Of a stretch of DNA of 64,000 bases, positions 33,789 through 43,009 are shown piece by piece. The position numbers were made by a program, and so were the translations under genes. The notes under the pieces are model-generated. The model was not told where the DNA came from, ran no database searches, and saw only the letters and a program-made list of their open reading frames with translations. The stretch is from Leptolyngbya boryana PCC 6306. GTDB lineage: Bacteria; Cyanobacteriota; Cyanobacteriia; Leptolyngbyales; Leptolyngbyaceae. The stretch lies in assembly GCF_000353285.1 (NCBI RefSeq), contig NZ_KB731324.1, positions 1,816,577 to 1,880,576 on the forward strand. Reading direction: 5' to 3'. Every line of letters begins with the position of its first letter. The first letter of the stretch is position 1.

Positions 33789-35211
33789 TCGTCCTTGAAA
33801 AACACTATGCGAAATCGTAGAACCTAAGCAGGTTCTACCTCTAGAACCATCACAGCGCGAAACAATTTGCGAAGATTGAACCCGCACCCTGCGAGTAAAG
33901 CATTGAGACTATCGCCAAGCTGCCCTTTGAGATAGTTGCGCCCTAAACAGTGGTCGCTTTTGCTATGTCCAATCACAGGCTCAATGGCACTCCGCCGTTT
34001 GAACAATCGTCGCGCCTTCCCGGTGCGTTTGCGGGTGTCACAGACGAGAACTTCGACATCCTGCGGGTGATGGTCTTTGCCCCGAAATCCCTGATCCACG
34101 GTGGCATGGTTGGGACGAATGTCTGTGAGTCGCTCGACTTGCTCAATGGCGGGAGTGAGAGTGGAGCCATCATACGGGTTGCCATGCTGGGCAGCAATGC
34201 CCACAATCCAATTGCTGGCGTTCGTGGTCGTCAGCACGACTTTGCAGCCAAACTCGTAGGGTTTGTGCGCTTTGCCTTTGGCGATGCACTCGACTTCTGG
34301 AGCGTGAATGCTGTAGCACTTGCCTTTGTCCTGCTTCTGCTGTTGATAGATTCGCTTGGCAGATTTGAGCAAGACCGCAACGGCTTCGGGCATCGGCTTC
34401 AGTTTGCGTTCTAAATCTCGAATCACTCGTCCCAAGTAGGTGCGTAAGATGCGGGTTTGCTTCTGAGCGCGTCGTCCTTGTCGAGCAGCGGCATAGCGAC
34501 TTTGTTTGAGCAATACTTGTTTGCCCACCCGCACGTAAGTTTGTCGCAACTTCACCTGATGTTTTCGGGCCATCCGCACCAGCGTTCGTCTGGCTTTGTC
34601 GTACAACCGCGCATCGGTAGGAAACGCGATGGCTTTCTCTTGCACGGTCGTATCGACAATCACTTGCTTCACATCCTGGGGTGACAATGCCTCGCATTGC
34701 ATGGCGGTCTTGATCACTTGTGACAGCAGTTTTTCCAGTCCATCGACTCCGACTCGTCGTCGCCAGTTCCCTAAACTCGATGGATGACAAGGCAACTGAT
34801 GCTGAAAGGTCTCTTCTCCGCAAAAGTACTGCCAGTATGGGTTTTCCACCCATTTTGCCACGACTGATTCATCGCTCTCGTTGTACAACGCCTTCAGGTA
34901 ATGCAGTCCCACCATCAACCGTACAGGCAATGGCGGTCGCCCTCCGTCGGTGGTCATCGTTGTGCCAAAGTCTTGCTCCAAACTCTCCCAGTCCAGCAGA
35001 TTTGCCAGTTTGAACAACGCATGCTGCGCGTTCAGTTGGGCTTTCAGTTTTGGAGCTTCTGAGCTTGATTTTCCGGATGGTGTTTTCGAGAATCCGGTCA
35101 TGGGTTTTGCAAGATTTTGAACAGTTTGAGTGATTTTCTTGCAATATTATCATTGTTGCTCATTGCTTAGAAGCCTCATCCCGATTACGCTTCTAGGTTT
35201 TTCAAGGACGA
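33789..35211 (-). mobile_element. IS5-family insertion sequence, complete
   Basis: 1423 bases between perfect 15-bp inverted repeats (TCGTCCTTGAAAAAC at 33789; complement ending at 35211). The direct repeat CTAGAAAG flanks both sides (33781-33788, 35212-35219). IS5 elements often target CTAG, which this contains; the exact duplication length is uncertain. It interrupts the integrase remnant. Confidence 0.9.
33824..35101 (-). CDS. IS5-family transposase
   Basis: 425 residues. The N-terminal part has GGRPPLPVRLMVGLHYLKAL and GEETFQHQLPCHPSSLGNWR. The DDE part has VIVDTTVQEKAIAFPTDARL (first Asp), ATVDQGFRGKDHHP (second Asp) and RSAIEPVIGHSKSDHCLGRN (Glu). Basic linker of the long-form IS5 group is present (YAAARQGRRAQKQTRILRT). 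No frameshift is seen. Confidence 0.92.
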   Translation of the reverse strand: MTGFSKTPSGKSSSEAPKLKAQLNAQHALFKLANLLDWESLEQDFGTTMTTDGGRPPLPVRLMVGLHYLKALYNESDESVVAKWVENPYWQYFCGEETFQHQLPCHPSSLGNWRRRVGVDGLEKLLSQVIKTAMQCEALSPQDVKQVIVDTTVQEKAIAFPTDARLYDKARRTLVRMARKHQVKLRQTYVRVGKQVLLKQSRYAAARQGRRAQKQTRILRTYLGRVIRDLERKLKPMPEAVAVLLKSAKRIYQQQKQDKGKCYSIHAPEVECIAKGKAHKPYEFGCKVVLTTTNASNWIVGIAAQHGNPYDGSTLTPAIEQVERLTDIRPNHATVDQGFRGKDHHPQDVEVLVCDTRKRTGKARRLFKRRSAIEPVIGHSKSDHCLGRNYLKGQLGDSLNALLAGCGFNLRKLFRAVMVLEVEPA

Positions 35212-35294
35212 CTAGAAAGACTTCTGTGGGTAGCTTGCCTAGACCTATAGGCAGAAGCTTGCGAACCTGAGTCAGGGAGATATTTACTGGAGTA

Positions 35295-35939
35295 ATGATG
35301 TACTATTTTTGGATTGTACTGTTCTTAGGTGTGCAATTATTTTGCTTAGGATTGCTTTGGGTCAGTTGCTTTCCTGGAGCATTAACGGATGTTGAATGGA
35401 GCCTCATTTTGCCATTGTATTGGTTGCTGACAACTCCTCTCGGGATTCTCATCCTGCTGCTGGCGTTTGGGTTTGTGATTTGGTCGCGACGGCGTTGGAA
35501 CAGTCAGATTCGCCCTCCAGCAGAATCATTACCCAAAAGACAACCCAGGCGATTTCTGAAGCAGCTTGTTGTTGTGACCTGTCTTGTTCTGTTTCTTACG
35601 TCTATTTTGATCCGGATCAATCTGCCCCAAACGATCGCATTTTCATTGTCTCGTCCTGCCTTTGATGCTTTTATTGCGGATGAAGCGAAGCTAGTCAAAC
35701 TGTGTCGAGACCTTCTCAAGCCGCAATTAGGGATCTATCAAATCAAAGACTGTGATATCGATTCTCAGGGTGGAATCTATTTACAAACAGGTTGGCATGG
35801 ATTTCTGTTTAATTCTGCCGCTTATGGATTTGTGCATCGACCCAATCCGCATGGAAGCGAGCGTTTTGGAAAAGATATTTATGAGTATCATCCAGTTGTA
35901 GAAGATTGGTATTGGTTTAGGGCATCTCAGGATTGGTAA
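35295..35939 (+). CDS. Membrane protein, paralogue A of a small family
   Basis: 214 residues with three N-terminal helices and a C-terminal soluble domain. The domain has IAFSLSRPAFDAFI, QLGIYQIKD and, at the end, YHPVVEDWYWFRASQDW. The same pattern occurs in the protein at 37160, so the two are paralogues. The last codon region overlaps the start of the LprI-like gene by 7 bases. Function unknown. Confidence 0.7.
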   Translation: MMYYFWIVLFLGVQLFCLGLLWVSCFPGALTDVEWSLILPLYWLLTTPLGILILLLAFGFVIWSRRRWNSQIRPPAESLPKRQPRRFLKQLVVVTCLVLFLTSILIRINLPQTIAFSLSRPAFDAFIADEAKLVKLCRDLLKPQLGIYQIKDCDIDSQGGIYLQTGWHGFLFNSAAYGFVHRPNPHGSERFGKDIYEYHPVVEDWYWFRASQDW

Positions 35940-37147
35940 TCATGATGAAATTTAAAGTTGCGATCGCTGTGAGTGTCGTTTTAGTCGGGAGTCAGCTTGC
36001 GATGGAGCCTATCAAAGCGACTCCTGTACCCAATGCTAAATCTGCTCCTCCTCTACAGCCTCCAGCGGTGGTACTAGGATTTGCTGGAATCGCTCAACTC
36101 GATTGTGTTCAACAACTTGAGGCGGGTGAATATCGCTGTGCGAGGTATTGGGCAGAAGTAACCCATTTGCTCAAATCATCAGTTCATCGGGATGTTGAAT
36201 CACAATTTCCTCCACACCTTCAGCGTCAACTTGCGATCGCAGATCAATCCTGGGCGAAGTTTCAAACTCAACACTGTCAGCAAATGACCCAACGTTTACG
36301 CAATCAGCCAGATTTCCCGCTGGCAATGTCTGTGTGTTTGGCGAAACTGAACAACGATCGCATTTTAGAATTGCAATGGGGAGGGCAGATCATCACCCGC
36401 CAATCTCGTGATCCTCGATTTGAATCCTTACTCGATCAACTCAAGCTGAGAAATTCATCAGTGCAACGCCAGTGGGAGGACTATCGAACTCAGCACTGCC
36501 AAGTAGAAAAAGCGATATTTCCATTCAATAATCTTAGATTGGCGGAATGTCATCAGCGTCTCAGACAGGCTCGATTGGAGCAACTTGAAGACTTTTTTGC
36601 AGCGCCTTCTCGCGGGTTGGATCTTTTTAGAGGTGATGCACTGCCTGGAATTCGGGAGCTAAATTGTGTGGATGGTACGCAGATAGGGTTGAATCGATGC
36701 GCAGTCTATTGGTCACAAATGACTCAGTCGCTGCGATCGCGCATTTTACAAGATTGGCTCAGAAGACTCTCTTGGCAGCATGGGCGAGCATTTAAGAATG
36801 CTGAAATGTTCTGGCAAGACTATCATAGGGCGCACTGTAATGAGTTGGTTGAACCCGTTAAAGAGGGTTCTATGGCACCGATGGTCTATCATCGCTGTCT
36901 TGCAAAGCTGAATAACGATCGCATTGCTGACTTGAAGGGAATCGCTACTTACGAGCCAGACGAGGATGTGCGATCGCAGCTTACACCTCAGCAAGATAAG
37001 ATTCAACAGCTTTGGGATCGTTACCAGGCTGAGTATTGTAAATTTGAATCACAGTTTTTTGGCAATCAAATGAGAACGAAACAATGTCCAACTCGTTTGA
37101 GTAAAGCGCGTTTGCGTCATCTCAAGGAAATGATGAATGTTCGATAG
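35933..37147 (+). CDS. Secreted protein with four LprI-like (DUF1311) units
   Basis: 404 residues with a signal peptide (FKVAIAVSVVLVGSQLAM). The mature part repeats the pattern of lysozyme-inhibitor LprI-like domains: W..F/Y..QHC near the middle and C..KLNNDRI or C..RL..AR at the end. Examples are WAKFQTQHCQQM, WEDYRTQHCQVE, WQDYHRAHCNEL and WDRYQAEYCKFE. The four units are arranged as two similar halves, so an internal duplication is likely. Such domains are helical hairpins tied by disulphides. It overlaps the upstream paralogue gene and is followed after 12 bases by the other. Confidence 0.75.
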   Translation: MVIMMKFKVAIAVSVVLVGSQLAMEPIKATPVPNAKSAPPLQPPAVVLGFAGIAQLDCVQQLEAGEYRCARYWAEVTHLLKSSVHRDVESQFPPHLQRQLAIADQSWAKFQTQHCQQMTQRLRNQPDFPLAMSVCLAKLNNDRILELQWGGQIITRQSRDPRFESLLDQLKLRNSSVQRQWEDYRTQHCQVEKAIFPFNNLRLAECHQRLRQARLEQLEDFFAAPSRGLDLFRGDALPGIRELNCVDGTQIGLNRCAVYWSQMTQSLRSRILQDWLRRLSWQHGRAFKNAEMFWQDYHRAHCNELVEPVKEGSMAPMVYHRCLAKLNNDRIADLKGIATYEPDEDVRSQLTPQQDKIQQLWDRYQAEYCKFESQFFGNQMRTKQCPTRLSKARLRHLKEMMNVR

Positions 37148-37159
37148 GATAACTGAAGA

Positions 37160-37714
37160 ATGCGGCTTCTATTGTTATTTGCCCTTTTTACTTGCAGCTT
37201 GACGCTCGTATTGAGCATCTATCCTGGATTGCTCAATGGATTTGTTGTCTTTGTTGCGATCGCACTTCTCTGGCTGATTCTAATTGGTTGGGTTGCGATA
37301 TCGACGCTTCAAGCATGGCGCAATCAAAGTTCAATGCGCCCAGTGATTGCAATCGCTCTCATGCTTGCTATTTCCTATGGTCTGCTGAAGTTCTACGTGC
37401 CTCGACGGGTTGCTTTTGCATTCTCCCGACCTGCCTTTGAACAGTGGCTTGCGGCGCATCCTGAAAAGCCCCCAGAAGGACGAGAACTGAATTCTAAACT
37501 CGGAATCTATCAGGTTGAGGATTACTTTGCTGGTGATGGGGATGACCACTATTTCCGAACGTATCATCATGGAGATGGCTTAGGGCCAGACACGGTTTCC
37601 TACGGCTTTGCGTATCAACCCAATCTAAAACAAAGCCCGTTGGGTGCGGCTGGATATAAGCTCCATCCATTAGAAGGAAAATGGTCCTGGTTTATAGCTT
37701 CAAACGATTGGTAG
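37160..37714 (+). CDS. Membrane protein, paralogue B of a small family
   Basis: 184 residues. Two or three helices, then VAFAFSRPAFEQWLA, KLGIYQVEDYF, VSYGFAYQPN and the ending WSWFIASNDW, each with a counterpart in the protein at 35295. It is last in a three-gene unit. Its 3' end overlaps the convergent DUF2809 gene by 23 bases. Confidence 0.7.
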   Translation: MRLLLLFALFTCSLTLVLSIYPGLLNGFVVFVAIALLWLILIGWVAISTLQAWRNQSSMRPVIAIALMLAISYGLLKFYVPRRVAFAFSRPAFEQWLAAHPEKPPEGRELNSKLGIYQVEDYFAGDGDDHYFRTYHHGDGLGPDTVSYGFAYQPNLKQSPLGAAGYKLHPLEGKWSWFIASNDW

Positions 37715-38105
37715 TGAGAAGAACGATCGCAATTCCAAGAGTGTAAGCGATCAAATCTCGCCAATCGAAGGTAGATCCGATTGTGAGATGAGCGAGTTCG
37801 GAGTTGCGCCACCCGAGAATATCAATGAGATTCAGGAACTGAAGAAACTCGATTAGGTAAGCAAAAATGAGCGTCCCGATTGCAATTTTCCGAAGTGGAA
37901 CCGCAACAAAAGCATGAACAAAGTAAGCAATCACCATGACGATCAGAACATCTCCTAGCAGCGGTCGAATCCATTCATCTCGAAAGAAGAGGGCAATCAT
38001 CACAACTATTGCAAATAGGATTGCAAACAGGGTGAAAGAACTTTGATTGAATCTCAACCAATTGAGCTTGAGGGATAGTTTTGGCATCAATGGTTCACTG
38101 GGCAT
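37692..38105 (-). CDS. DUF2809 membrane protein
   Basis: 137 residues with four helices. The C-terminal DILGWRNSELAHLTIGSTFD followed by WRDLIAYTLG is the recognisable DUF2809 motif. Members are small inner-membrane proteins of unknown function. The start may be Met 1 or Met 7. Confidence 0.75.
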   Translation of the reverse strand: MPSEPLMPKLSLKLNWLRFNQSSFTLFAILFAIVVMIALFFRDEWIRPLLGDVLIVMVIAYFVHAFVAVPLRKIAIGTLIFAYLIEFLQFLNLIDILGWRNSELAHLTIGSTFDWRDLIAYTLGIAIVLLTTNRLKL

Positions 38106-38187
38106 AATTTGCTGAAATCATAACATCGTTTGTTGAAGATGATCTCAAAGTAGACTGATAGCAATATGGACAAAACTCGGGATTTCA

Positions 38188-38676
38188 ATGCTGAATGACG
38201 ATCGCATAACTCCTCTCTCAATTGCACTTACCCTTTGGGATATGGGTATTGTTTCCGAGCAATGCCTGATTGCTTGGGCAGACGCTCAGATTTTGGCTCA
38301 AGAGAAACCTGCCTATGATTTGCTAGAGATTGCGACTAAAGGTGCGGCAGTATGCCTCAAACAAGGTGTGATTGAAACGGCTCAAATTTCGCTGAACGAC
38401 TCAGAGGAATTTTTTATTCGAGCTTATTTGTTGGCTCTGGAGTGCGATCGCTCAGCAGAATCTTTCATCATCTGGGCTTCTAGCAACTGCTTCGGGAGTG
38501 CAGAAATTCCTGAAGGCTTACTAGCATATCATTTGGAACATCTCTACTATGATTGTGAGGATGTTGATGCTGCGATCGCATTACTGCGGATTGAACTTCC
38601 AAAGCTCATGCCTCGCTGTGAATCCTTCGCGGCTCCACTTCTAGAGCAAGTTTCAGGGTTAGAGCTGTGTGTTTAA
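38188..38676 (+). CDS. Hypothetical acidic helical protein
   Basis: 162 residues, soluble, acidic and helical (LSIALTLWDMGIVSEQCLIA; EDVDAAIALLRIELPKLMPR). No family recognised. It precedes the 472-residue gene by 15 bases, so they are probably one operon and may act together. Confidence 0.6.
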   Translation: MLNDDRITPLSIALTLWDMGIVSEQCLIAWADAQILAQEKPAYDLLEIATKGAAVCLKQGVIETAQISLNDSEEFFIRAYLLALECDRSAESFIIWASSNCFGSAEIPEGLLAYHLEHLYYDCEDVDAAIALLRIELPKLMPRCESFAAPLLEQVSGLELCV

Positions 38677-38691
38677 TTTTTAGAGATAAGC

Positions 38692-40110
38692 ATGGGAAAA
38701 ACGTTTGTTGTAATCGATGGATACACATTAGCGATCGCACAGAACGATTCTGATGTGTTGTTTTCTGGTCGCCATAGTCGCAGAGCCTTGACTCGATATG
38801 ACGATTCAGCGCTGATTGAGTTTTTGGCGCATCATGCACAGAATGAATCGTTTTGGCAGTGCTTTCAGGCGCATGAAATTTATGAAAATGAGTGCGATTT
38901 TTCAGAACTTAGCGGAGCCAATCACTTCTTGATCAGAGATAGCCAGCAACTGATTCGCGATCACAGTTGGAAATTACCGCAAACTTATCAAAATTGGGCG
39001 ATTTGGGAACTGATTGATCAGCTTCAAGGTCAGTCTTGCAATGAACCGATTTGTTTGTGGCATCCGGGGAGTTTCTATCGGATGTACTGTATTCCCTATC
39101 GCACTGCGTTCAAGATAATGCAGGTTGCTCGAAATTGGGCATGTCTTCCAGCGGTTGAGGGAATTGAAGTTCTGGACGAAATTCAATGGAATGTGCGCTT
39201 TGCATCCTCTGCTAGTTCCGATCAACCCTTGCTTATTCCTCAGATTTTAGATGAGCTTGAGGAAACAGCTAGCCTCTATCTCCTGCTCTTTGAAGATCAG
39301 GCTCGTTTGTATACGCCGAATCAGGTGGAAGGAATTCGATATGAATTGTTGAATCAAATGTCGATCGCGAATCTACTCGATCGCGAACTCTTTACGGAAA
39401 TTCTCGATTGCCTCGCTACTTATCCAAACCTGCAACGCTGTGTAATTCAAGCTGAGAAGCTATGGCGTTATTTAGATTGTGCTTCGGTCAGACAGGACAA
39501 AGACAGTTTGAGTTTAGATTGGATGTTTTTTGATCCGCCTTACCCTGAACCAGGATTTCACAAGCTCTGTTTACAGCAGTTGAAACAAGCAAAATTGCAG
39601 TATCCCCATACGATTCCTTTTGAGGCGTATGGCAAGCAATATCGACTTGTGACGGGTCGTGTGTATCATCATGCGATGACTTTATTGACTGTTTTAGAAA
39701 TTGAAACGCCAGCAGATGCGATCGCGTTATTTGCTAATGTCAATGAACCTACTTACCTGGAGTTAGTCGCTTGGGCTGCGCTTGAATCTTGTTCGTCCCC
39801 GATAGAAGCTTGGGAAATGGTTGTCGATTGGAGGAATCGGGAAGATGAGCTAGCAACTTTGGCAACCGATCCCTCTTTACCAAAAGCTGAGTTTTTTCTG
39901 AATTGTTTATCCTCCCATTTAGCACGACTCTGGCAGAATGGCGATCGTTCTGCATTGAGAAAAGGATTGCAGAGTTTGCACTATCATTTTTCTAAAGAAA
40001 TCTGTTTTCTTTACTGTCGAGGTCAGATGCTCCTCTCTGGAACACTGCCATTTCACTATGCAGAATGGTTTGACGGGGGCTTTCTTCGGCTTTATCAATC
40101 AGAGCATTGA
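38692..40110 (+). CDS. Hypothetical soluble protein
   Basis: 472 residues, no signal peptide or membrane span, rich in aromatic residues and helices. It starts GKTFVVIDGYTLAIAQNDSD and has a long helical C-terminal part (PADAIALFANVNEPTYLELV). I know no match. It is the second gene of the pair with 38188. Confidence 0.6.
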   Translation: MGKTFVVIDGYTLAIAQNDSDVLFSGRHSRRALTRYDDSALIEFLAHHAQNESFWQCFQAHEIYENECDFSELSGANHFLIRDSQQLIRDHSWKLPQTYQNWAIWELIDQLQGQSCNEPICLWHPGSFYRMYCIPYRTAFKIMQVARNWACLPAVEGIEVLDEIQWNVRFASSASSDQPLLIPQILDELEETASLYLLLFEDQARLYTPNQVEGIRYELLNQMSIANLLDRELFTEILDCLATYPNLQRCVIQAEKLWRYLDCASVRQDKDSLSLDWMFFDPPYPEPGFHKLCLQQLKQAKLQYPHTIPFEAYGKQYRLVTGRVYHHAMTLLTVLEIETPADAIALFANVNEPTYLELVAWAALESCSSPIEAWEMVVDWRNREDELATLATDPSLPKAEFFLNCLSSHLARLWQNGDRSALRKGLQSLHYHFSKEICFLYCRGQMLLSGTLPFHYAEWFDGGFLRLYQSEH

Positions 40111-40170
40111 GCGAAATCTAAACATCAAGGAGGGAAACCTGAGTAGATAACTTACATGGACTGACTCACG

Positions 40171-41019
40171 ATGAAAAATCAACTTTTATGGGCTGCGCTT
40201 GCGATAGTAGTTACAACATCAATCCCCTCGGCTTCCATCTCACCCGTCTATTCTGCGATACCTCCTCTATCGGAGCAAAACCTAAAATCGCTCTCGCACT
40301 ACATCGTGATTGGAATTGTAATGTCAGATCAAAGCAAAGAAATTCCAGCTAATTACGGAACCATCCATGCTCATACTGCAACGATTCAGGTAGAAAGCAT
40401 AGAGAAAACGAGATCGAGACAAACCCCACTTAAACCTGGACAAACGATCGAAGTTCGTTATGAAAGGCGCGGCAAAACCGGGGGACGAACGGGTTCTCAG
40501 CGACAGTCCAAGCCCTTAGAAATAGGAATGAAGGTCAAACTCTTTCTCGTCGAAGGGCAACAAGGTTTCTTTCTTTTAGAACCCAATGGCTGGCAACCCT
40601 ATTTGCCACAAGCAAAAACACCCGCAACTCAATCTCGATTAGATGAGCAGTTGAAACGTGCAGGCTGGAACCCCGCAGTAACGAGAGCGTTTATCCATCA
40701 AATTCGGCTAGCAGCAGAGCAAGCAGATGCAAAAGCCTTCGCGAACCTAGTAAGATTTCCAGTGACAATATCGCAAAAGGTCTATCATGAACCGGAAAGT
40801 TTGATCCGTGACTTTCCACAAGTCTTTACAGAAGATGTTTTACAAGAACTCAAACAAGTCGATGACTCCATGATTTCTGTACAACAGAAGCATGTCATGA
40901 TTGGAGGTGGAACGATTTGGTTCGATCAAGAAGAAGGCAGTCTCAAAATTGTCTCGATCGCGAATTGGATTTCGTTTCAGCGTATTCTGGAATACGAATT
41001 CACAAAATTAAGACGTTGA
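40171..41019 (+). CDS. Secreted hypothetical protein
   Basis: 282 residues with a signal peptide (LLWAALAIVVTTSIPSASIS). A beta-rich domain (HTATIQVESIEKTRSRQTP; PGQTIEVRYERRGK) is followed after about residue 165 by a helical, NTF2-like segment (AAEQADAKAFANLVRFPVTI ... GTIWFDQEEGSLKIVSI). No enzymatic motif seen. Function unknown. Confidence 0.65.
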   Translation: MKNQLLWAALAIVVTTSIPSASISPVYSAIPPLSEQNLKSLSHYIVIGIVMSDQSKEIPANYGTIHAHTATIQVESIEKTRSRQTPLKPGQTIEVRYERRGKTGGRTGSQRQSKPLEIGMKVKLFLVEGQQGFFLLEPNGWQPYLPQAKTPATQSRLDEQLKRAGWNPAVTRAFIHQIRLAAEQADAKAFANLVRFPVTISQKVYHEPESLIRDFPQVFTEDVLQELKQVDDSMISVQQKHVMIGGGTIWFDQEEGSLKIVSIANWISFQRILEYEFTKLRR

Positions 41020-41126
41020 TGTCTGACTATTTTGCCATGATGTGAAACTAGCTTTAACTATAGAAATTTTTCCGGGACTGCTAGCAACAATCTGTAGGTA
41101 TTCTAAATTAGGATTCACTGGCTCAA

Positions 41127-41552
41127 ATGTTCTCAAGACTAAGATCGCGATCGCTTCTCTCTATTTTCCCCTTACTAGCCAGCGGAATTTACATCCTGCG
41201 TCCTGCTCCGCCTGAGCCTTGTGAGAGCTTGCGAAAATTTGGTGCGATTGAGCAAGCAGGACGCTGCATCATTAACCGTAGCGTCACCCTAGAAGGCAAT
41301 CTCAAACGACTGCCTGATCGACTCACTATCAAAGGCAATTTAACCATTAGCGGCACGTACATTGAAGACCTTCCCAGTGCAATGATCGTTGAAGGAACCC
41401 TTTTCTTGTACAAAACTAGTATTGCCAAGCTTCCCCCAGACTTGCAGGTTCAAGGAAGCTTCGATCAATATAGCGGATTTGGTTCTCCAGGCGTTAAATG
41501 TAGTGCAATCCCTAAAACTGCTTTCATCAAGGGACATCGGAACTGTCACTAA
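41127..41552 (+). CDS. Small secreted solenoid-like protein
   Basis: 141 residues with an N-terminal hydrophobic segment that may be a signal or anchor (LLSIFPLLASGIYIL). After CESLRKFGAI there is a repeated unit of about 20 residues: LEGNLKRLPDRLTIKGNLTI, SGTYIEDLPSAMIVEGTLFL, and KTSIAKLPPDLQVQGSF. This resembles a short leucine-rich-type solenoid. Role unknown; binding to another protein is the common use. Confidence 0.6.
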   Translation: MFSRLRSRSLLSIFPLLASGIYILRPAPPEPCESLRKFGAIEQAGRCIINRSVTLEGNLKRLPDRLTIKGNLTISGTYIEDLPSAMIVEGTLFLYKTSIAKLPPDLQVQGSFDQYSGFGSPGVKCSAIPKTAFIKGHRNCH

Positions 41553-41612
41553 CGCGCGATCGCAGTAGATGACCTTCATCTTGGATAAAAGCCGCATAAG
41601 CTAGGTGAGAGC

Positions 41613-42737
41613 TTATGGCGTTGCTGACCCTTTAGAAGGTGGTGTCGCTGGATATATCTGGGCAGCAGGTGGGAGCGAAAGGGATTGAAGATAGGGTGTT
41701 GTCGGATCGAAGTCAGAGATCGGAATCAAAATCAACCCATCATTTGTGATTGCGATGACTCGAAGCCGGTCGGCATCATATTCGATCTCATGAATAATCG
41801 ATTGGGTTTGATATTCTGCAATGACTCGCCCATCCGTGACATTAATTTGAACGATCGCGAAACCTGCGCCGAATAGTAAGGTATCTGCATCGGGAAATGC
41901 TAAACAACTTCGCCACAAACCCTGACTCCGAGGATGCTGGATATAGGGAAAATTGATGCCCCACTGCTGATCGAGATAGGGATCACAAGATGAAAAACCA
42001 TACTCGACTTCTGGCGCAGCAGGCAGTTGTTCAGCCTGGAATGTATGATACTTGATCCGGCAATGATAGCCCGTCCAAACGATCGCATTTGTCCTCGGAT
42101 GCAACTGCAATTCGCCCCGATGGCAGTCACTTACCTCCATAAATTGCCCAATCAGAGTCAACCGATTCTGCTCTAGATCATCAATGCGATAAATGCTATA
42201 AGCGAGATCGATATCCGCAGCTTCAACAACCATTAAGCGGAGTGCGCGATCGAAGATGATTTTGTGGCGACAAACAAAGCTAATGGCTGTTAAATGTAAC
42301 CATCTATGTTGGATTAAATGGTAGAGGCAAACTTGTCCACCTTCTCCAACAAGATACAGATAAGTCCCACAAGCAGTAACACTCAGATGGGTTATCTCAG
42401 GGTTCTGATCGTTCCTAGAAAGGAATTCATCCTCTAAATCTGGAGAAGAGAGCGGCGGAATTACGATCGACTCGATCAACCGGAAATCTTCCCAAGCGTA
42501 GATCTCCAAGTAATTTTGTTCAAGGTGGCATTGAACCACTGCAATTCGTTCTAAATCTGGTAAAAGAACAGCGGATGGGCTTGCAGTCCAATGCTTTGAG
42601 ATCGAAGAACTGAGTTGCATCTCTCCTATGATTTTAGGCTGAGCAGTAATATCCCACTTCACCAATTGTTTGAGACTGATTTGGGTGATAACTTCCTGCC
42701 GCCTGGGATGATGTAATAGGCTTCTTGTGTATTGCAC
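41613..42737 (-). CDS. Hypothetical beta-propeller-like protein
   Basis: 374 residues, soluble, with recurring four-strand units such as ITHLSVTACGTYLYLVGEGG, SCLAFPDADTLLFGAGFAIV and DRLRVIAITNDGLILIPISD, spaced as in a WD40-like propeller. The tail is rich in proline. No catalytic motif. It may be a scaffold. No operon partner. Confidence 0.6.
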   Translation of the reverse strand: MQYTRSLLHHPRRQEVITQISLKQLVKWDITAQPKIIGEMQLSSSISKHWTASPSAVLLPDLERIAVVQCHLEQNYLEIYAWEDFRLIESIVIPPLSSPDLEDEFLSRNDQNPEITHLSVTACGTYLYLVGEGGQVCLYHLIQHRWLHLTAISFVCRHKIIFDRALRLMVVEAADIDLAYSIYRIDDLEQNRLTLIGQFMEVSDCHRGELQLHPRTNAIVWTGYHCRIKYHTFQAEQLPAAPEVEYGFSSCDPYLDQQWGINFPYIQHPRSQGLWRSCLAFPDADTLLFGAGFAIVQINVTDGRVIAEYQTQSIIHEIEYDADRLRVIAITNDGLILIPISDFDPTTPYLQSLSLPPAAQIYPATPPSKGSATP

Positions 42738-42960
42738 TGCCTTACCCTGGGATTATGACATAGAACTAATAGGAGTTGATTGTATATCGTACGCGCACTC
42801 ACTATCCTACATGCAATGCTATTTACCCTTCGCGGATTTGATTGTACCAAGTCAACGACACCACTGAGTGCGAACAATCCCTGACTGCCAAACCGATTGT
42901 TGTTTCATGGATCGACCCTTGAACCCTTCAATTAATGATACTTGGTAGGATGCATAGACG

Positions 42961-42992
42961 AAAAAATCTCCTGCTAGTGGTGAGCAGGAGAT
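42961..42992 (-). terminator. Terminator of the small secreted protein gene
   Basis: On the minus strand ATCTCCTGCT pairs with AGCAGGAGAT over a 7-nt loop and runs into six T residues. It is 18 bases past the stop codon of the gene at 43010. Confidence 0.85.
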
Positions 42993-43009
42993 CACTTTAT
43001 CTCAGAAAA

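Noticed and set aside
34170-34853. 227-residue minus-strand frame
   Set aside because: It lies inside the IS5-family transposase in another frame and has no family pattern.
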